This document shows, piece after piece, positions 25,622 to 36,366 of a DNA stretch of 64,000 bases. A model generated the notes under the pieces. That model saw only the letters and a list, made by a program, of their open reading frames with translations. It did no database searches and was not told the origin of the DNA. The stretch is taken from contig NC_081339.1 in the NCBI RefSeq assembly GCF_022539665.2, forward strand, positions 5,198,017 through 5,262,016. The letters run 5' to 3'. The DNA comes from Daphnia carinata (taxonomy: Eukaryota; Arthropoda; Branchiopoda; Diplostraca; Daphniidae). Position 1 is the first letter of the stretch. Every line of letters begins with the position of its first letter. Made by a program: the position numbers and the translations under genes.

Positions 25622-27550
25622 ATTTCTTTTTTTTTTTTCCCCCTTTATCAACAGTCACCGGTTCACCAAGATCGAAGTCGATCCGCAAGTTAAAACGCCA
25701 GAAGGCAAATACTACGACGTCCTCTTCATTGGCACAGGTAAGCATTTGATCGTTGCGCCATCTTTTGATTGATGCCAAAAGTACAACAAGAATTTCATTT
25801 GACTTCACACACATTTCTAATTTGATGAAAAATCAAAAGATAACGGCAAGGTGATCAAAGCCATCCGCACCGATTCCGGACAGCAGGTGATCATCGAGGA
25901 GATGCAAGTGTTCCCCACCTCGGTGGCCGTCACCAACATGATGATCCATCGCGGCAAGATGGGCGGCCCTGACGGCGCTTCGGAAGAAGCCCGGCTCGTC
26001 GTGTCCTCTCAGAGCGAGATCGCTTCGCTCAAACTGCAGCGTTGCTACAGCGACAAGGTGTCCACCTGCAGGTGAAATGAAAAAAAAAAAAAAAAAAAAT
26101 CTCTCGACTCTCTGCCTCCTACTCCGTGTTCGTGTTGCAGAGAATCTGAATTTTGATGTTGTTTTAGCGATTGCGTGAAATTGCGTGACCCGTACTGCGC
26201 GTGGGATAAGCGCAAACAGAAATGCGTGGCCGTCGGGTCGTGGACGTTGGGCACGAACCTGTTCCAGAACGTCAACACGGGATTGCACGAGTCCTGCCCG
26301 GAATCGACCCACGGCAAGTCTCTGGTGAAAGCGCCGCCGAGTCGCGACAACAACGCCGGATACGTGGCTTCGTCTTCCTCGTCGGCTTCCGGCATGGCCG
26401 AAGCGTCGCTCTTCAACGCCGATTTTCCAGCCGCGCCTCCGTCGTCGTCGTCGGGGGGCCCTTCCAGGAGCGGCAAATCGTTCGCCACGCACAGCCACGT
26501 GGCGTCGGACGTGCCGGACGGCGACAAGGACGAGGCCAATGGCGGCGCCGACATGGACGCGGCCATGGACGGCGGTTTGGATTTGGACGACATGGACGAC
26601 GTCGGCGGTTCGGTCAGAGGCAACGACGGCCCCAGGATCGCTCCAGACGAGTCGCAGCCCAAGTACACTGTCGAGACGCTGGCCATCGCCGTGGCGGCCG
26701 GATCCCTGGCCGCCCTCTTCCTCGGCTTCGTCCTGGGCTACTGCTGCGGACGGAAATGCCGCAAGAACGAGGAGGACAACATGCCCTATCCGGACACGGA
26801 GTACGAATACTTTGAGCAACGTCAAAACTGTCACATGCGCAGGTGAAATTATTTTTCAAACGTTTTTCAAATTTCATTTCAAATTGAAATTTCGAATTTT
26901 TTGCCGCTTCTTTTCCCGTTAGGTTACAAGAGGATCCGAAGTTGCTTCCGCAAGAGGAGGCCACGTACGCCGAACCGATCCTGATGCCGACGGTGAACAA
27001 GACGATGACGTTGACGCCCAGCAACATCGTCCAGCACCAGCAGCAGCACCAGCAGCAGCAGACGAACGGCAATCATTGCGGCGCAGGTTACAGCGCCACG
27101 TCGCCCAAGGCGACGCTGCGCAAAGTCATCAACAACCACAACGCTGCGCTGACGTCGAACAACGCGGCCAACAGCCAAGTAGGTGCCCTTTTCGAAACGT
27201 GCCCGTCTCCTTGCCCGTCCAGCGGACTGTACGCGCCGTACAGCGATCACGCCAACAATTACGCCACGGCCAACAACGCGACGCTGTCCAGCAACGCGGC
27301 CAGGGATCCTTACAGCAGCTTTCGCAGTCGGGACGCTTACGGCGCCGGATCGATCAGGAGCCAGCACCAGGCCGCCTTCAACGGCCAGCAACAGCAGCAG
27401 CTGGCGCCGTTGGCCGGCGGACTGCAATCGTTGGGCCCGTTGGACGGCTCGACGGCCCTCTACGGCGGCACGTTGCGCTCCAGCAACAAAGCGGCCAATT
27501 TGGCCGACAATTACGGAACGGCCCGTAGTGTCAAAAAGGTCTACCTCTAA
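8633..27550 (+). CDS. Sema1a: Semaphorin-1A, transmembrane axon-guidance ligand
   Basis: Fifteen exons: 8633-8771, 16870-16966, 19683-19728, 21597-21659, 21749-21856, 22217-22304, 22437-22541, 23091-23179, 23248-23389, 23496-23698, 24169-24314, 25655-25737, 25840-26071, 26168-26842 and 26923-27550; 947 aa. A signal peptide (residues about 18-34) precedes a sema domain (about 45-510) with class-1 landmarks WENVKP-like, [26 protein letters not shown] and [16 protein letters not shown] module (about 514-535, DPYCAWD) follows, then a Ser/Asp-rich stalk, one membrane helix (about 684-707) and a cytoplasmic tail with a Gln-rich stretch. There is no Ig domain, as expected for class 1. In flies this protein signals through plexin A in motor-axon guidance and also acts in reverse. 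The exon 9-10 junction was chosen because it gives NEIQST; the nearer AG at 23449 gives a stop. Exon 1 is separated from the rest by 8.1 kb. Confidence 0.95.
8772..16869 (+). other. Semaphorin intron 1 (8.1 kb), homopolymer-rich
   Basis: This long intron holds no exon that continues the semaphorin frame and no other gene I can support. It contains dozens of T, A, G and C homopolymers, (GT)n, (GTT)n and (ATT)n microsatellites and one CTCF-like motif at 13991-14005 on the minus strand. Regulatory elements are likely in an intron of this size, but I cannot name any. Confidence 0.7.
23712..23840 (+). repeat. Interrupted (CT)n tract
   Basis: About 130 bases of almost pure CT dinucleotide, broken at regular spacing by TTT, begin 14 bases after semaphorin exon 10. 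A second pure CT tract of about 25 bases lies at 23880-23904. On the sense RNA this is a long polypyrimidine segment just inside the intron. Confidence 0.95.
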
Positions 27551-27702
27551 AAAAAAAAAAAAAAAAAAGTCTGACGATCGCGATTTTTCAAGTCCTCAGT
27601 TTAAAAAAAAAAAAAAAAAAAGAAAAGAAAATTCCAATTGAATTGTTTAAACAAAACAACAAAAAAAAAACAATGAAATTTTAATTGTTGGATTTTCTTT
27701 TT

Positions 27703-27738
<36 letters not shown>

Positions 27739-30030
27739 GAACGATGGGAAAGAAAAATGGAGTATGCAAATCATTTTTTTTTTTTTTGTTGTTTTTGAAG
27801 TTTTTCTCACTCGTCCTTAATCGGTTTCATTATCAAAAATCTCCTGCGACACGGAACAAAAATTATTTTGTACGGGTTTCAAATCGACGTTTGATTCATA
27901 CGAGACATGTGTTTATTTAAAAACAAACTAACAAAAAAAAAAAAAAAAAAAGAGGGGAAATTCTATTGATGAGCGAGCCAGCCAGCCCGCGAAAATCAGT
28001 GCAATACTGATGTCCAGCAGAAAAAAAAAAAAAAGAAAGAAACTATGTCCAGCTATTGCTTTTCTATACACTCTTTTACGTTGATTCATTGTCAAGTTAA
28101 ACAAAACAAAACAAAACAAAAAAAAACACAAAAACAAATTCGTGCTTTGTAATTTTTCCCCACTCCTCTCACTTTGATATATCTCTTATACATAACAATT
28201 ATTCAAATGGCCAATGTCCCCTCGCCCCTTATCTTTTTTTTTTTTTTTTAACATCGTCTTGCTACATTTTTGTTGTATAATTTAATTCGTTTTTTTTTTT
28301 TTTGTGTGTGCTATGAGAATAGCGAAAAACAAACTTGACATTTATTATTTCTATTTTCTTTCAATTTTCAAGTCCCTTTCGTGTCGTGTTGCCCGAGGTG
28401 ATGTGTACATAATTTCTCTGTAAAATTGGTCACACATTTTGATTTTTTTTTTTTTTTTTTTTTTTTGAGTTCCATTCGATATTTTTTTTTTTTCTTTTAT
28501 TTTAAAAAGAAAAAGAAATGCAACGAGAGACACGCAGAGATTGAAAACAAAAGAATGGATAAATAATAATAATGTTTTTTTTTTTTTTTATAAATTTGTG
28601 AGGAAAGGTGAGGGTTTTGAATCGAAGCAGCTCTTAAACAAAATCTGTCTATAAAATCTATTTTTCATCTTCTTTTTGCCTCCCAATTTTGTTTCAAATG
28701 TCTTTCCATTTTAGTTGTAATTATTCCTTTACTCTCGTCCTTTCCCTTCATTCACTTTTCTTTTTATGTGTCTCTATCCTACACGACAACAAAGATCGTT
28801 GTTTTTGATGTGGTTTCGTTATAACATTCACCTCTCCCACCCCAACCCCCTCCCCTTTTTTTTTTTTTTTTTTTCATATAACAAACGGTAAAACAAAAGA
28901 TAAACAAACAAAAAAAAATAAATAAATAAGCCAAGGGTGAAATCCCCGTGTTATTTTGGGGGTGAGATGACAAGTCCGATCCAAAGTTGATTGATGAAGT
29001 TGAAATTATAACCAAAAGAAAAAAAAAAAAAACATGAAACATTATTTTGTCGTCTATGCGTGTTTTTGTGTGTGTTGATTTTTTTTTTTTTTTAAAGAAA
29101 ACAGTCCACCTATCTCTTATCGCGTCACACACAAGAAAAAAAGAAAAAAAAAAAAAAAAAAGTATAGAGACACGTGCGTAAAGCCACGATCGAATGTGAA
29201 TATTTTGAAATGAATTTCTTGTATTTTGTTCGCGAAGGGTTGGGGGAGGGCGGGGTGCGGTTTCGTGTGCACGGGTGACGTTAACATTTCCAGCGCCCTC
29301 TTCTTCGTGTGCCATTTGTTTCTTCTATTTGGTCCGCTAATCTGGAAATTCATTTTTTTTTTTTTATTAAATTTATTACACGAGTAAAAAAAAAAACGAA
29401 TGAACAGATAACAATCAACCATCTATTTATAAAAAACGCATCTTGCCACACACGCTGCTGCCCGTTTAATATACATACATATATATTTGTTTCTCTCTTC
29501 TTTCCCTGTTTTTTTTTTTTTTCTTCTGTGGAACGGACCGAGAAAAACACACACAACAAATTTGCAAAAATCGAAGAAAAGAAAAGAAAAAAAAAAAAAT
29601 TTATGCGTCGCTTTGTATCTCGAATTTTGTCTGTGGTTGAACGGCAATATATATATATATATATACCATCCATCATGTGTTTTGAACAACTATATTTTTA
29701 GTTTTGAATTCGTTTTCAAATTCTTTTTAAAATTGAAATTGAAATTTTTCTTTTTTTTTTCTTTTATCGTTTTGTAAAACGCCCATTTTCATTTTTAAAA
29801 TGATTGTGTTCCAGGAACTCTGAAGGGCAGTGGGCTCTCAGTAGGGAATCGCAATTCTATTGAAATTGTTTTGCGTGTACATATTATAAAGATAATCCAA
29901 AAGTGCGCAGAGATTGGCACTGCAAAATTGATTTCCGATTCCACTTTTTTGAAATGTTGATGATTCCCCTGGGCGAGTATTTTTTTTTTTGACAATTTTG
30001 GTTTAAACATATGAATTAATCATTTGTTTT
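27551..30030 (+). other. Probable semaphorin 3' UTR and spacer
   Basis: Low-complexity DNA with many poly-T and poly-A runs follows the semaphorin stop codon. An AATAAA-containing run lies near 28917-28926. No coding frame here resembles a protein. The 3' UTR boundary cannot be set from sequence alone. Confidence 0.45.
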
Positions 30031-30039
30031 TGTTGAATT

Positions 30040-30860
30040 GTTGGTAAAGGTGCTGCTTTCAAGTCGGTCGGAAGCGGTCAAAACCGAGCAGACGATCGAA
30101 TTGCAATTCACGGAGGACCAAGACATCGATCGTGACACTTTCCAATGGTCTTGGTCGTCACGTAGCCTCCGGCCAATGTGAGAGAATTGAACCTCAGCCA
30201 GAGGCCATTTCCCAAACCAGATCTGGGTGAGCTTTTCAATTCAATTCACCTCATTTAATATTGAATGACGTTCCCAGGAATTCGTGTCTAACGATCATCA
30301 TTCCATGCAGGTACACCGGGATGATCGTTTAGCTAATGGCCGCCTGGCAATGGGTCCAGAAATGCCCGATTTCATCACGATCGTTTGAAGGTAAGAACTC
30401 ATTAGCAACGTATTTATAGATGCCAACATTTCGTTTCATTTTTCCCAATCAATAGAATTTGTTCTATCGTAATGGTCTTGCCTCGATAATTTCATTGATG
30501 CAAACACAGATATGCAAATGGAACAGAATATTGCGATGACGTCGAGCCAACGGACGCAGCTTCTCACAAGTGGATAACGTCGACTACCAAAATGCCATTG
30601 ACGTCAGTTCTAATTTGATTACCTCTCGTCTCGTGTTGGTGACCTTTGCTTTTGTGGGCATGTCGAACGAGTCCCTAAACCATCACATGAAGCCTCCATC
30701 GGCCATTATACTGCCAATTATTGTGGTACTGAAACCACAGCTGTGCGTTGCTCGGCCACGCCACTACCCGTACAACGTCGTTCAGAATGATTTAACGTTT
30801 GCAATTACAAGCCGCCGAGTAACATCGATTTGTCATCTGCTAACTGCCCTTTCATTTCGT
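30040..30860 (+). pseudogene. Decayed CAP-superfamily gene copy
   Basis: Segments match the intact neighbours in order but with frameshifts and stops. Near 30085-30235 is a relic of the exon encoding the LHN-LRRxVASG region (HVASGQ is still readable). Near 30310-30390 is a relic of the WDDxLANAAWRWVQN exon. Near 30510-30560 is the DMQMxQNIA exon start (DMQMEQNIAM). Near 30690-30830 is the HYTQxVWAxTT...VCNYSPP exon (HYTANYCGTETTAV and VCNYKPP readable). No continuous open frame joins them. It heads a tandem array of four CAP genes, so it looks like a dead paralogue rather than a processed copy. Confidence 0.7.
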
Positions 30861-31226
30861 CACGAACGGCGTAATCGATTCTCTTCTTTTAGGAGCTTTT
30901 CAAAATCTCAATTCCATTTAAAGTTGATTCCATTCTTGGACGTGAATCTCGATTTCAGTCCGGCCTGATGGATGGAAACTTGTTTGTCGGACAGTGTACT
31001 CGACATCAAACGAATTGCGAAAGAGAGAACCGTTTCCCCCTTTGAACAACAAACTTTTTGCTGTCACTAGTTCAAGTTGGCCATTTGAAGTTTTTAAAAT
31101 TTGACCCCTCCCCGAAAGTGGAACGTTGTTTTGTTTTGCAGGCCAACGGGGAATCAAAAGAAAATTCTGTAGTAAAAAAAAAAAAGGAACAATCAGTGGT
31201 TACCTGACTTCCTTCCCGAAAACAAG

Positions 31227-32181
31227 ATGCCTCGTTCTATGTGCCAAACGTTTGTTGTTTTATTTTGTGTGGCAAGTGTCCAAAATATCGCCGATTTGAT
31301 TGTCTTATCGTCATTTTAATGAATTCAATTCGATGATTTTTTTAAAGATCGCTCGTTGCCAGTTGGATGCCAATAGATGCGAGGACGTCATTGAAATGGA
31401 AATGAGCGAAGACGACGTCGATACGATTGTCGGACTTCACAACGATCTCCGTCGTAAAGTGGCGTCCGGCCAAGAGGATTTAGGATCACCTGGTCCACAG
31501 CCAACAGCCACTTTCATGCCCGACTTGGTTATTGATGTGACACATTTTTGTGTCCTAAATATCAAAGCTTCATTGCAATTATTTCGTGCAGGTCTGGGAT
31601 CAGGAATTGGCCGATGCTGCGTGGCAATGGGCACAGAATTGCGAGTTTCAACACGATCCCAATCTCAACGGTAAGCTGAATACATCAACATGCAATTTGA
31701 TTTTGTAGGAATAAGTTAACATTTTATTTCTAATATACAGATATGCAAATGGGCCAGAATATTGCAATCACGTTCAATTCGAGGCAGTTGACCACACCAA
31801 ACTGGGCCGACTCTGCTATTTATCCTTGGTACTCGGAGGTGGAGCACATGGACTGTCGTAGCGTTTCCAGTTTCACGTAATTTACATAAATCCAGAGGGA
31901 TTAAATTTCAGGCATCGACATTAAACGTTTTTCTTATGAATGGGTTTGGGGGATAAAGGAGTCTTCAAGCACGAAACGGACAAAACATTGGCCACTACAC
32001 TCAAGTGGCGTGGGCTGGAACGACGGCTGTGGGATGTGCATCCGTCGGCTACTCGGACTATTCCATCCCTGAAATGCCCTACAGAATTTTGTATGTCTGC
32101 AATTACAGTCCACCTGGAAACTACATCGATCAGCCAGTTTACGACGTAGATTTCTCGTCGTCCTACTGTCCTGACTATTAA
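31227..32181 (+). CDS. CAP-superfamily secreted protein (venom allergen 5 / SCP-like), copy 1
   Basis: Five exons, 31227-31271, 31348-31527, 31592-31670, 31741-31876 and 31959-32181, encode 220 aa. A short hydrophobic signal peptide spans the first intron. CAP landmarks are LHNDLRRKVASG, WDQELADAAWQWAQNC, MQMGQNIAIT, WYSEVEHMDC, GHYTQVAWAGT and VCNYSPPGN, so the cavity His (LHN, HYT) and Glu (SEVE) are present. CAP proteins are secreted and have varied roles (defence, sterol or lipid binding, venom components); I infer no precise function. The first intron needs a GC donor (GTG|GCAAGTG) to keep frame. AATAAA lies at 32346. Confidence 0.88.
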
Positions 32182-33186
32182 CATCAGTCAGTCTTGAGTT
32201 GAATTGAACAAAATCAACGACTTCTTTGAAACCCCCAACTTTGGATGTATTTAGTTTGCAGTTTTGTTACATTCATTTTGTTTAAAAATTTAAAATTGTC
32301 AAGTCATGTGAACGTTGACATTAGTTTTTAGTTCAATGCACGAAAAATAAATAAATCATGATCGTTAAAACAGATTGTCAACGTTCGTTACCATAGTAAC
32401 GAGGAATTAGCCAGCATTGAAAATTGCAGACTACTAGGTTTTGAGAAAGACATGTCGTAATGAAGAAGTGTCCTAGTTCACGATAACTGACGATTTGTTT
32501 TAAAAATTTGCCAACGTTTTTGTTATTTCCAAGAAGAAAAGTTTTGCTGCTTTCTCGTGACACAATTTCACTGCATGAAATGTTCCGTGAAAAGATTGAC
32601 AAAACACGACACACGCGATCAGTGAACACACAAGAAATCCCCGTTCTCTCACGGCTCACCCCGTTCACGTCCATTTTGACACGAAAGCAGTTTCAAATCC
32701 TGCGTAAAAGGCCAACTGTGCCAGCCTTGCAAAAGTTGGAGAAAATTCGATGAAACATGTTTGTACAGACACGCCATGTTGTCAACAAAACCCAAAGCTG
32801 CAACCGAGACACTACGTTAGAAAATCAATCCCGGCTACGACTTACGTGTATTTCGCAAATCCGGCTTGCTGTAAGTCATGTTAAACTATGTTTGCCATAG
32901 TTCCTCGTACACGAATCAATATATGTATATATATATTCCGGTGAAAATTTGCTACGTGGTTTCAATTCTGTTGACAGTTCTTCTCATTTCCTGTTGACGT
33001 TGCACCGGAAAGTCTAGCCGTCAGAGGAAATCAATAGTTGTAATGGAAATTCGACGACATGGACGTTGCCTCTTGCAAAAACCAGCCAGTGGAAATAACC
33101 TGCTCTATTGGGTAACTTTTGATTGCAATCAGAGAACGGATGCGAGGAGACGATGCCACCCACAACACCCACGTCTTTTTAACATT

Positions 33187-33224
<38 letters not shown>

Positions 33225-33428
33225 TTTAAGTATATTCTATTGATCTAAAAATAAACCAAAAGCCAAGCTTCCCAATATCAAGGGACGTGTATAGACGACG
33301 GGTAATTTGATTCCAACGTTGTATAACTGAAATAATTATTCCAAAGTTTTCTTTTTCTTGTGTCGTTCGCAGATGAGTTCGTCTTTTACAGGAAATCAGT
33401 TTTGATTCGACACTTCTGCTAGAGAGAC
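32182..33428. other. Spacer between CAP copies 1 and 2
   Basis: No gene is supported here. The stretch holds a polyadenylation signal for copy 1 (32346-32351), a short TA-rich repeat near 32920-32937, and a 35-base pure T run at 33188-33222. The T run is followed by bases that read AATAAAA on the minus strand. Confidence 0.6.
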
Positions 33429-34355
33429 ATGATGAAACGAACTCTGATACGAAAGATCGTCCTTTTCTATCTGGCAAGTAAAACAATTTGCATGATCTAA
33501 TCAAAATATATTTTTAATTGATTTTCGGCAACAAATAGATCCTTATCCAATCGTTGAAAAGCCAAGATTTTGAAGATACAATTCAAATGGAATTCACCTA
33601 CAAGGATATCAATACGATTGTCGAACTTCACAATCGTCTTCGTCGTCATGTGGCGTCAGGAAAAGAGAGTCGAGGCTCACCTGGTCCGCAGCCAAAATCT
33701 GCTTACATGCCAGACTTGGTAATCAACATCCAAATGACTTTATTGGCTATACCAATTGTTCCAAATTTTGTTGGTAACATTTGATTACAGGTGTGGGATG
33801 ATGGTTTGGCCAACGCCGCATGGCGATGGGTCCAAAATTGTCAATTCTATCACGATCCAAGCCTTCAGGGTAGAATTTTTCTTAGTTTCATTGGTGTTAA
33901 TCGTATTAGAAGATAATCGTTTCACACTTGTGGTAGCCATGCAAATGGGCCAGAACATTGCAATCACGGTGAGCTCGAAGCGTTCGACCACACCGAATTG
34001 GGCCGATGCAGCCATTCATCCGTGGTATGCAGAGGTTGAGCACATGGACTGTCGTCACGTGACCAAATTCAAGTAATTCTATTTCAGGTTATTCTTTATA
34101 ATCACTTACTTTATTATTTCTTGATGATGAAGGAGTTTCGAAGCTGCAAACAGACAAATCATTAGACATTTCACGCAGTTGGTTTGGGCTGGAACGAAAG
34201 CTGTAGGATGTGCAGCCATCGGTTACACGAACTATGCCACACCTGGAACACCGTTTAGAGTGATGTACGTCTGCAATTACAGCCCACCAGGAAACATCAT
34301 TGGCCAACCAGTTTACGAAGTTGATTCTTCTAGCCCCAGCTGTCGAGAAGAGTAG
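33429..34355 (+). CDS. CAP-superfamily secreted protein, copy 2
   Basis: Five exons, 33429-33473, 33539-33718, 33791-33869, 33937-34072 and 34133-34355, encode 220 aa. The exon lengths (45, 180, 79, 136, 223) are identical to copy 1, which shows recent tandem duplication. Landmarks are LHNRLRRHVASG, WDDGLANAAWRWVQNC, MQMGQNIAIT, WYAEVEHMDC, RHFTQLVWAGT and VCNYSPPGN. The first intron again needs a GC donor (CTG|GCAAGTA); GT-based alternatives break the frame or need an unusual acceptor inside the exon. The start is one of two adjacent ATG codons. Confidence 0.88.
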
Positions 34356-34815
34356 CAGATCCAGTTAGAAAGACGGTACACTGGCAAAATTGTTTCAATC
34401 ACATTCAAGTGTAGCTCAAGGTTAATAACTAAACGTGAAACTTGGTGGACAGAACTTCATTCCCTCACCCTCTGTAGGTCAGTAACTGCTTCGTTGGCCT
34501 TTAAATGTCACGAAAGGTTATTGACCCTGTATGGGCCTAAAAGAAAAGGGAAACCAAATGATGTGGGCCTCTCTCTACCTGGACCTACCTTCTTTTCTTT
34601 CAGTTGCCACCATGTGAATCCAACTGTAAAAACCTGTAGCTCTTAAAGGTTATCTTTGAATTTCAAATCAGCTGTAGTGAAACGAGCGTTTTTCCAGATA
34701 AGTAAGAGGCCCAAAAAGTTGAATCGACCCATTGAACCTTTGTCCCCCATTCCAGCCAGTAACGTCAGATGATATTCCCTTAGTTTGTGTTACAACTAGT
34801 TGAATCATCGCCATC

Positions 34816-35967
34816 ATGAGGTCATCGAGTCTAATTGGAACAGTGCTAATGGCTTTCATGGTAACAAAAACTCGTTAACATTTTTTGATTTGAATCGACC
34901 TTAATCCAAGTTTTTAATAAACAAGGTTACGCCACACATGTTGAAAGCCGAGAAAACGCCTTATTTGAATAGAAGACATGTTCTGCTTCCGTATTATTAT
35001 CTCCGTTCTCGTTGGCCAATAACGTCCGGGATGGTCTTCCGCCAACACAGCACAACTAGCCGGTCGAAACCAGTTTTCTGCATTCCGGATAAGACGTTTG
35101 CTCAATATCCGGTCAAACAGCCGAAACTGGCTGATTTCTTAGATTTGAGAGTGACTGACGAAGAGAAGCGTCTCATTGTGGAACTGCACAACCAACTACG
35201 TCAGAGAGTTGCATCCGGCAAAGAAAATCGAGGTTCTACTGGACCCCAACCATCTGCCATTTCTATTCCCAATTTGGTAAGTGTGACACTCGTCTTTAAA
35301 AATGAATAAGAATTTCTAACCATTTCCGCTTTCTTTTAAAAAGAAATGGTCCCAAGAATTAGCTGATGCCGCCTGGGAATGGGCAAAGCATCTCGCCCAG
35401 CATCACGAATTCGAACACGGTATGTTACTTAGCTCTTGCATTCGTTTTTGTTTTAATAGTTATTTAGAATCTACAGGACCGGAAGGAACTCCTTATGGAC
35501 AAAATCTCGGCTTTTCTATCCTTTACGGAACGAGTAGCAGAACGTGGGACTGGGTTATCAATTACGAATGGTCGTACGGAGTTAATCACATGAATTGCCA
35601 ATGGGTCGAAAAGTTTAGGTATTTTTAATTTAACAGTCACCATTTTTATTTGATTTCAATTTCTTATTTTTTTTTTTAAAGTGAGTCCTGGACACCGGAT
35701 AATAAAGAGCTGATGGAACACTACAAAAATCACACCCATTTGGCGAAACCGATCGGACGTTACACGCAAATGGTTTGGGCTGAGACCACCCACGTCGGTT
35801 GTGCAGCTATCGGATACTCATTCCATCCAGGACAGCCAGTGATCTGTTCCGAACTATCGGGACTCGTCAGATTATTGTACGTCTGTAATTACAGTCCAAA
35901 AGGCAATATCGTTGGTCATCCCGTCTACAGAGTGTCGTCTAATAATTGCAGTTCTCGTCATCAATAA
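34816..35967 (+). CDS. CAP-superfamily secreted protein, copy 3, cavity residues changed
   Basis: Five exons, 34816-34860, 34926-35276, 35344-35419, 35477-35618 and 35682-35967, encode 299 aa. Exon 2 adds about 70 basic residues before the CAP domain. The domain keeps LHNQLRQRVASG, WSQELADAAWEWAKH, YGQNLGFS and VCNYSPKGN. The segment matching WYxEVEHMDC is WSYGVNHMNC, and that matching GHYTQxVW is GRYTQMVW, so an acidic residue and a histidine of the usual CAP tetrad are replaced. Copies 1, 2 and 4 keep them. The first intron has a normal GT donor. AATAAA lies at 36075. Confidence 0.85.
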
Positions 35968-36366
35968 CGGTGGGTTATTTAACTCGCGTTTCAGTTTAAA
36001 TACAATCATTCTCTGTGAATCTTGAAAAGAATCCCTTTACCCTAATGGGCGATCCAGTTTCCCATTTTTTAATTAATAAATCATGGCTGGTTATGTGAAC
36101 GTGATTATGAACACGTAGGCATGTGGTAATTTTCTAAAACATTTGTTCCAAACTAGTTGTCTAACTTTAAAACAGTACCCTAAAAAAGACGTTGTCACTA
36201 ACGAGATATGTGGGTCACAAGGGTTGGTTATTTTATTTCCGTATTGGGAACACTTAATGGCAAGCCCTCCAGCAATTAAAGGGTAGTCCGTCTCCATGCG
36301 CTTGGAATATAAAAAGAGAATAAAATCTCCAGTCCACTGAATAGTCAGCAAAAGAGCACAACTACC

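Noticed and set aside
25833-26834. 333-codon open frame on the minus strand
   Set aside because: It overlaps two semaphorin exons and the intron between them. Its Arg/Val-rich composition is the mirror of GC-rich semaphorin codons, with no domain.
26222-27528. Long alternative plus-strand frames over semaphorin exons 14-15
   Set aside because: They are out-of-frame shadows; the semaphorin frame has the PSI module, membrane helix and conserved splice phase.
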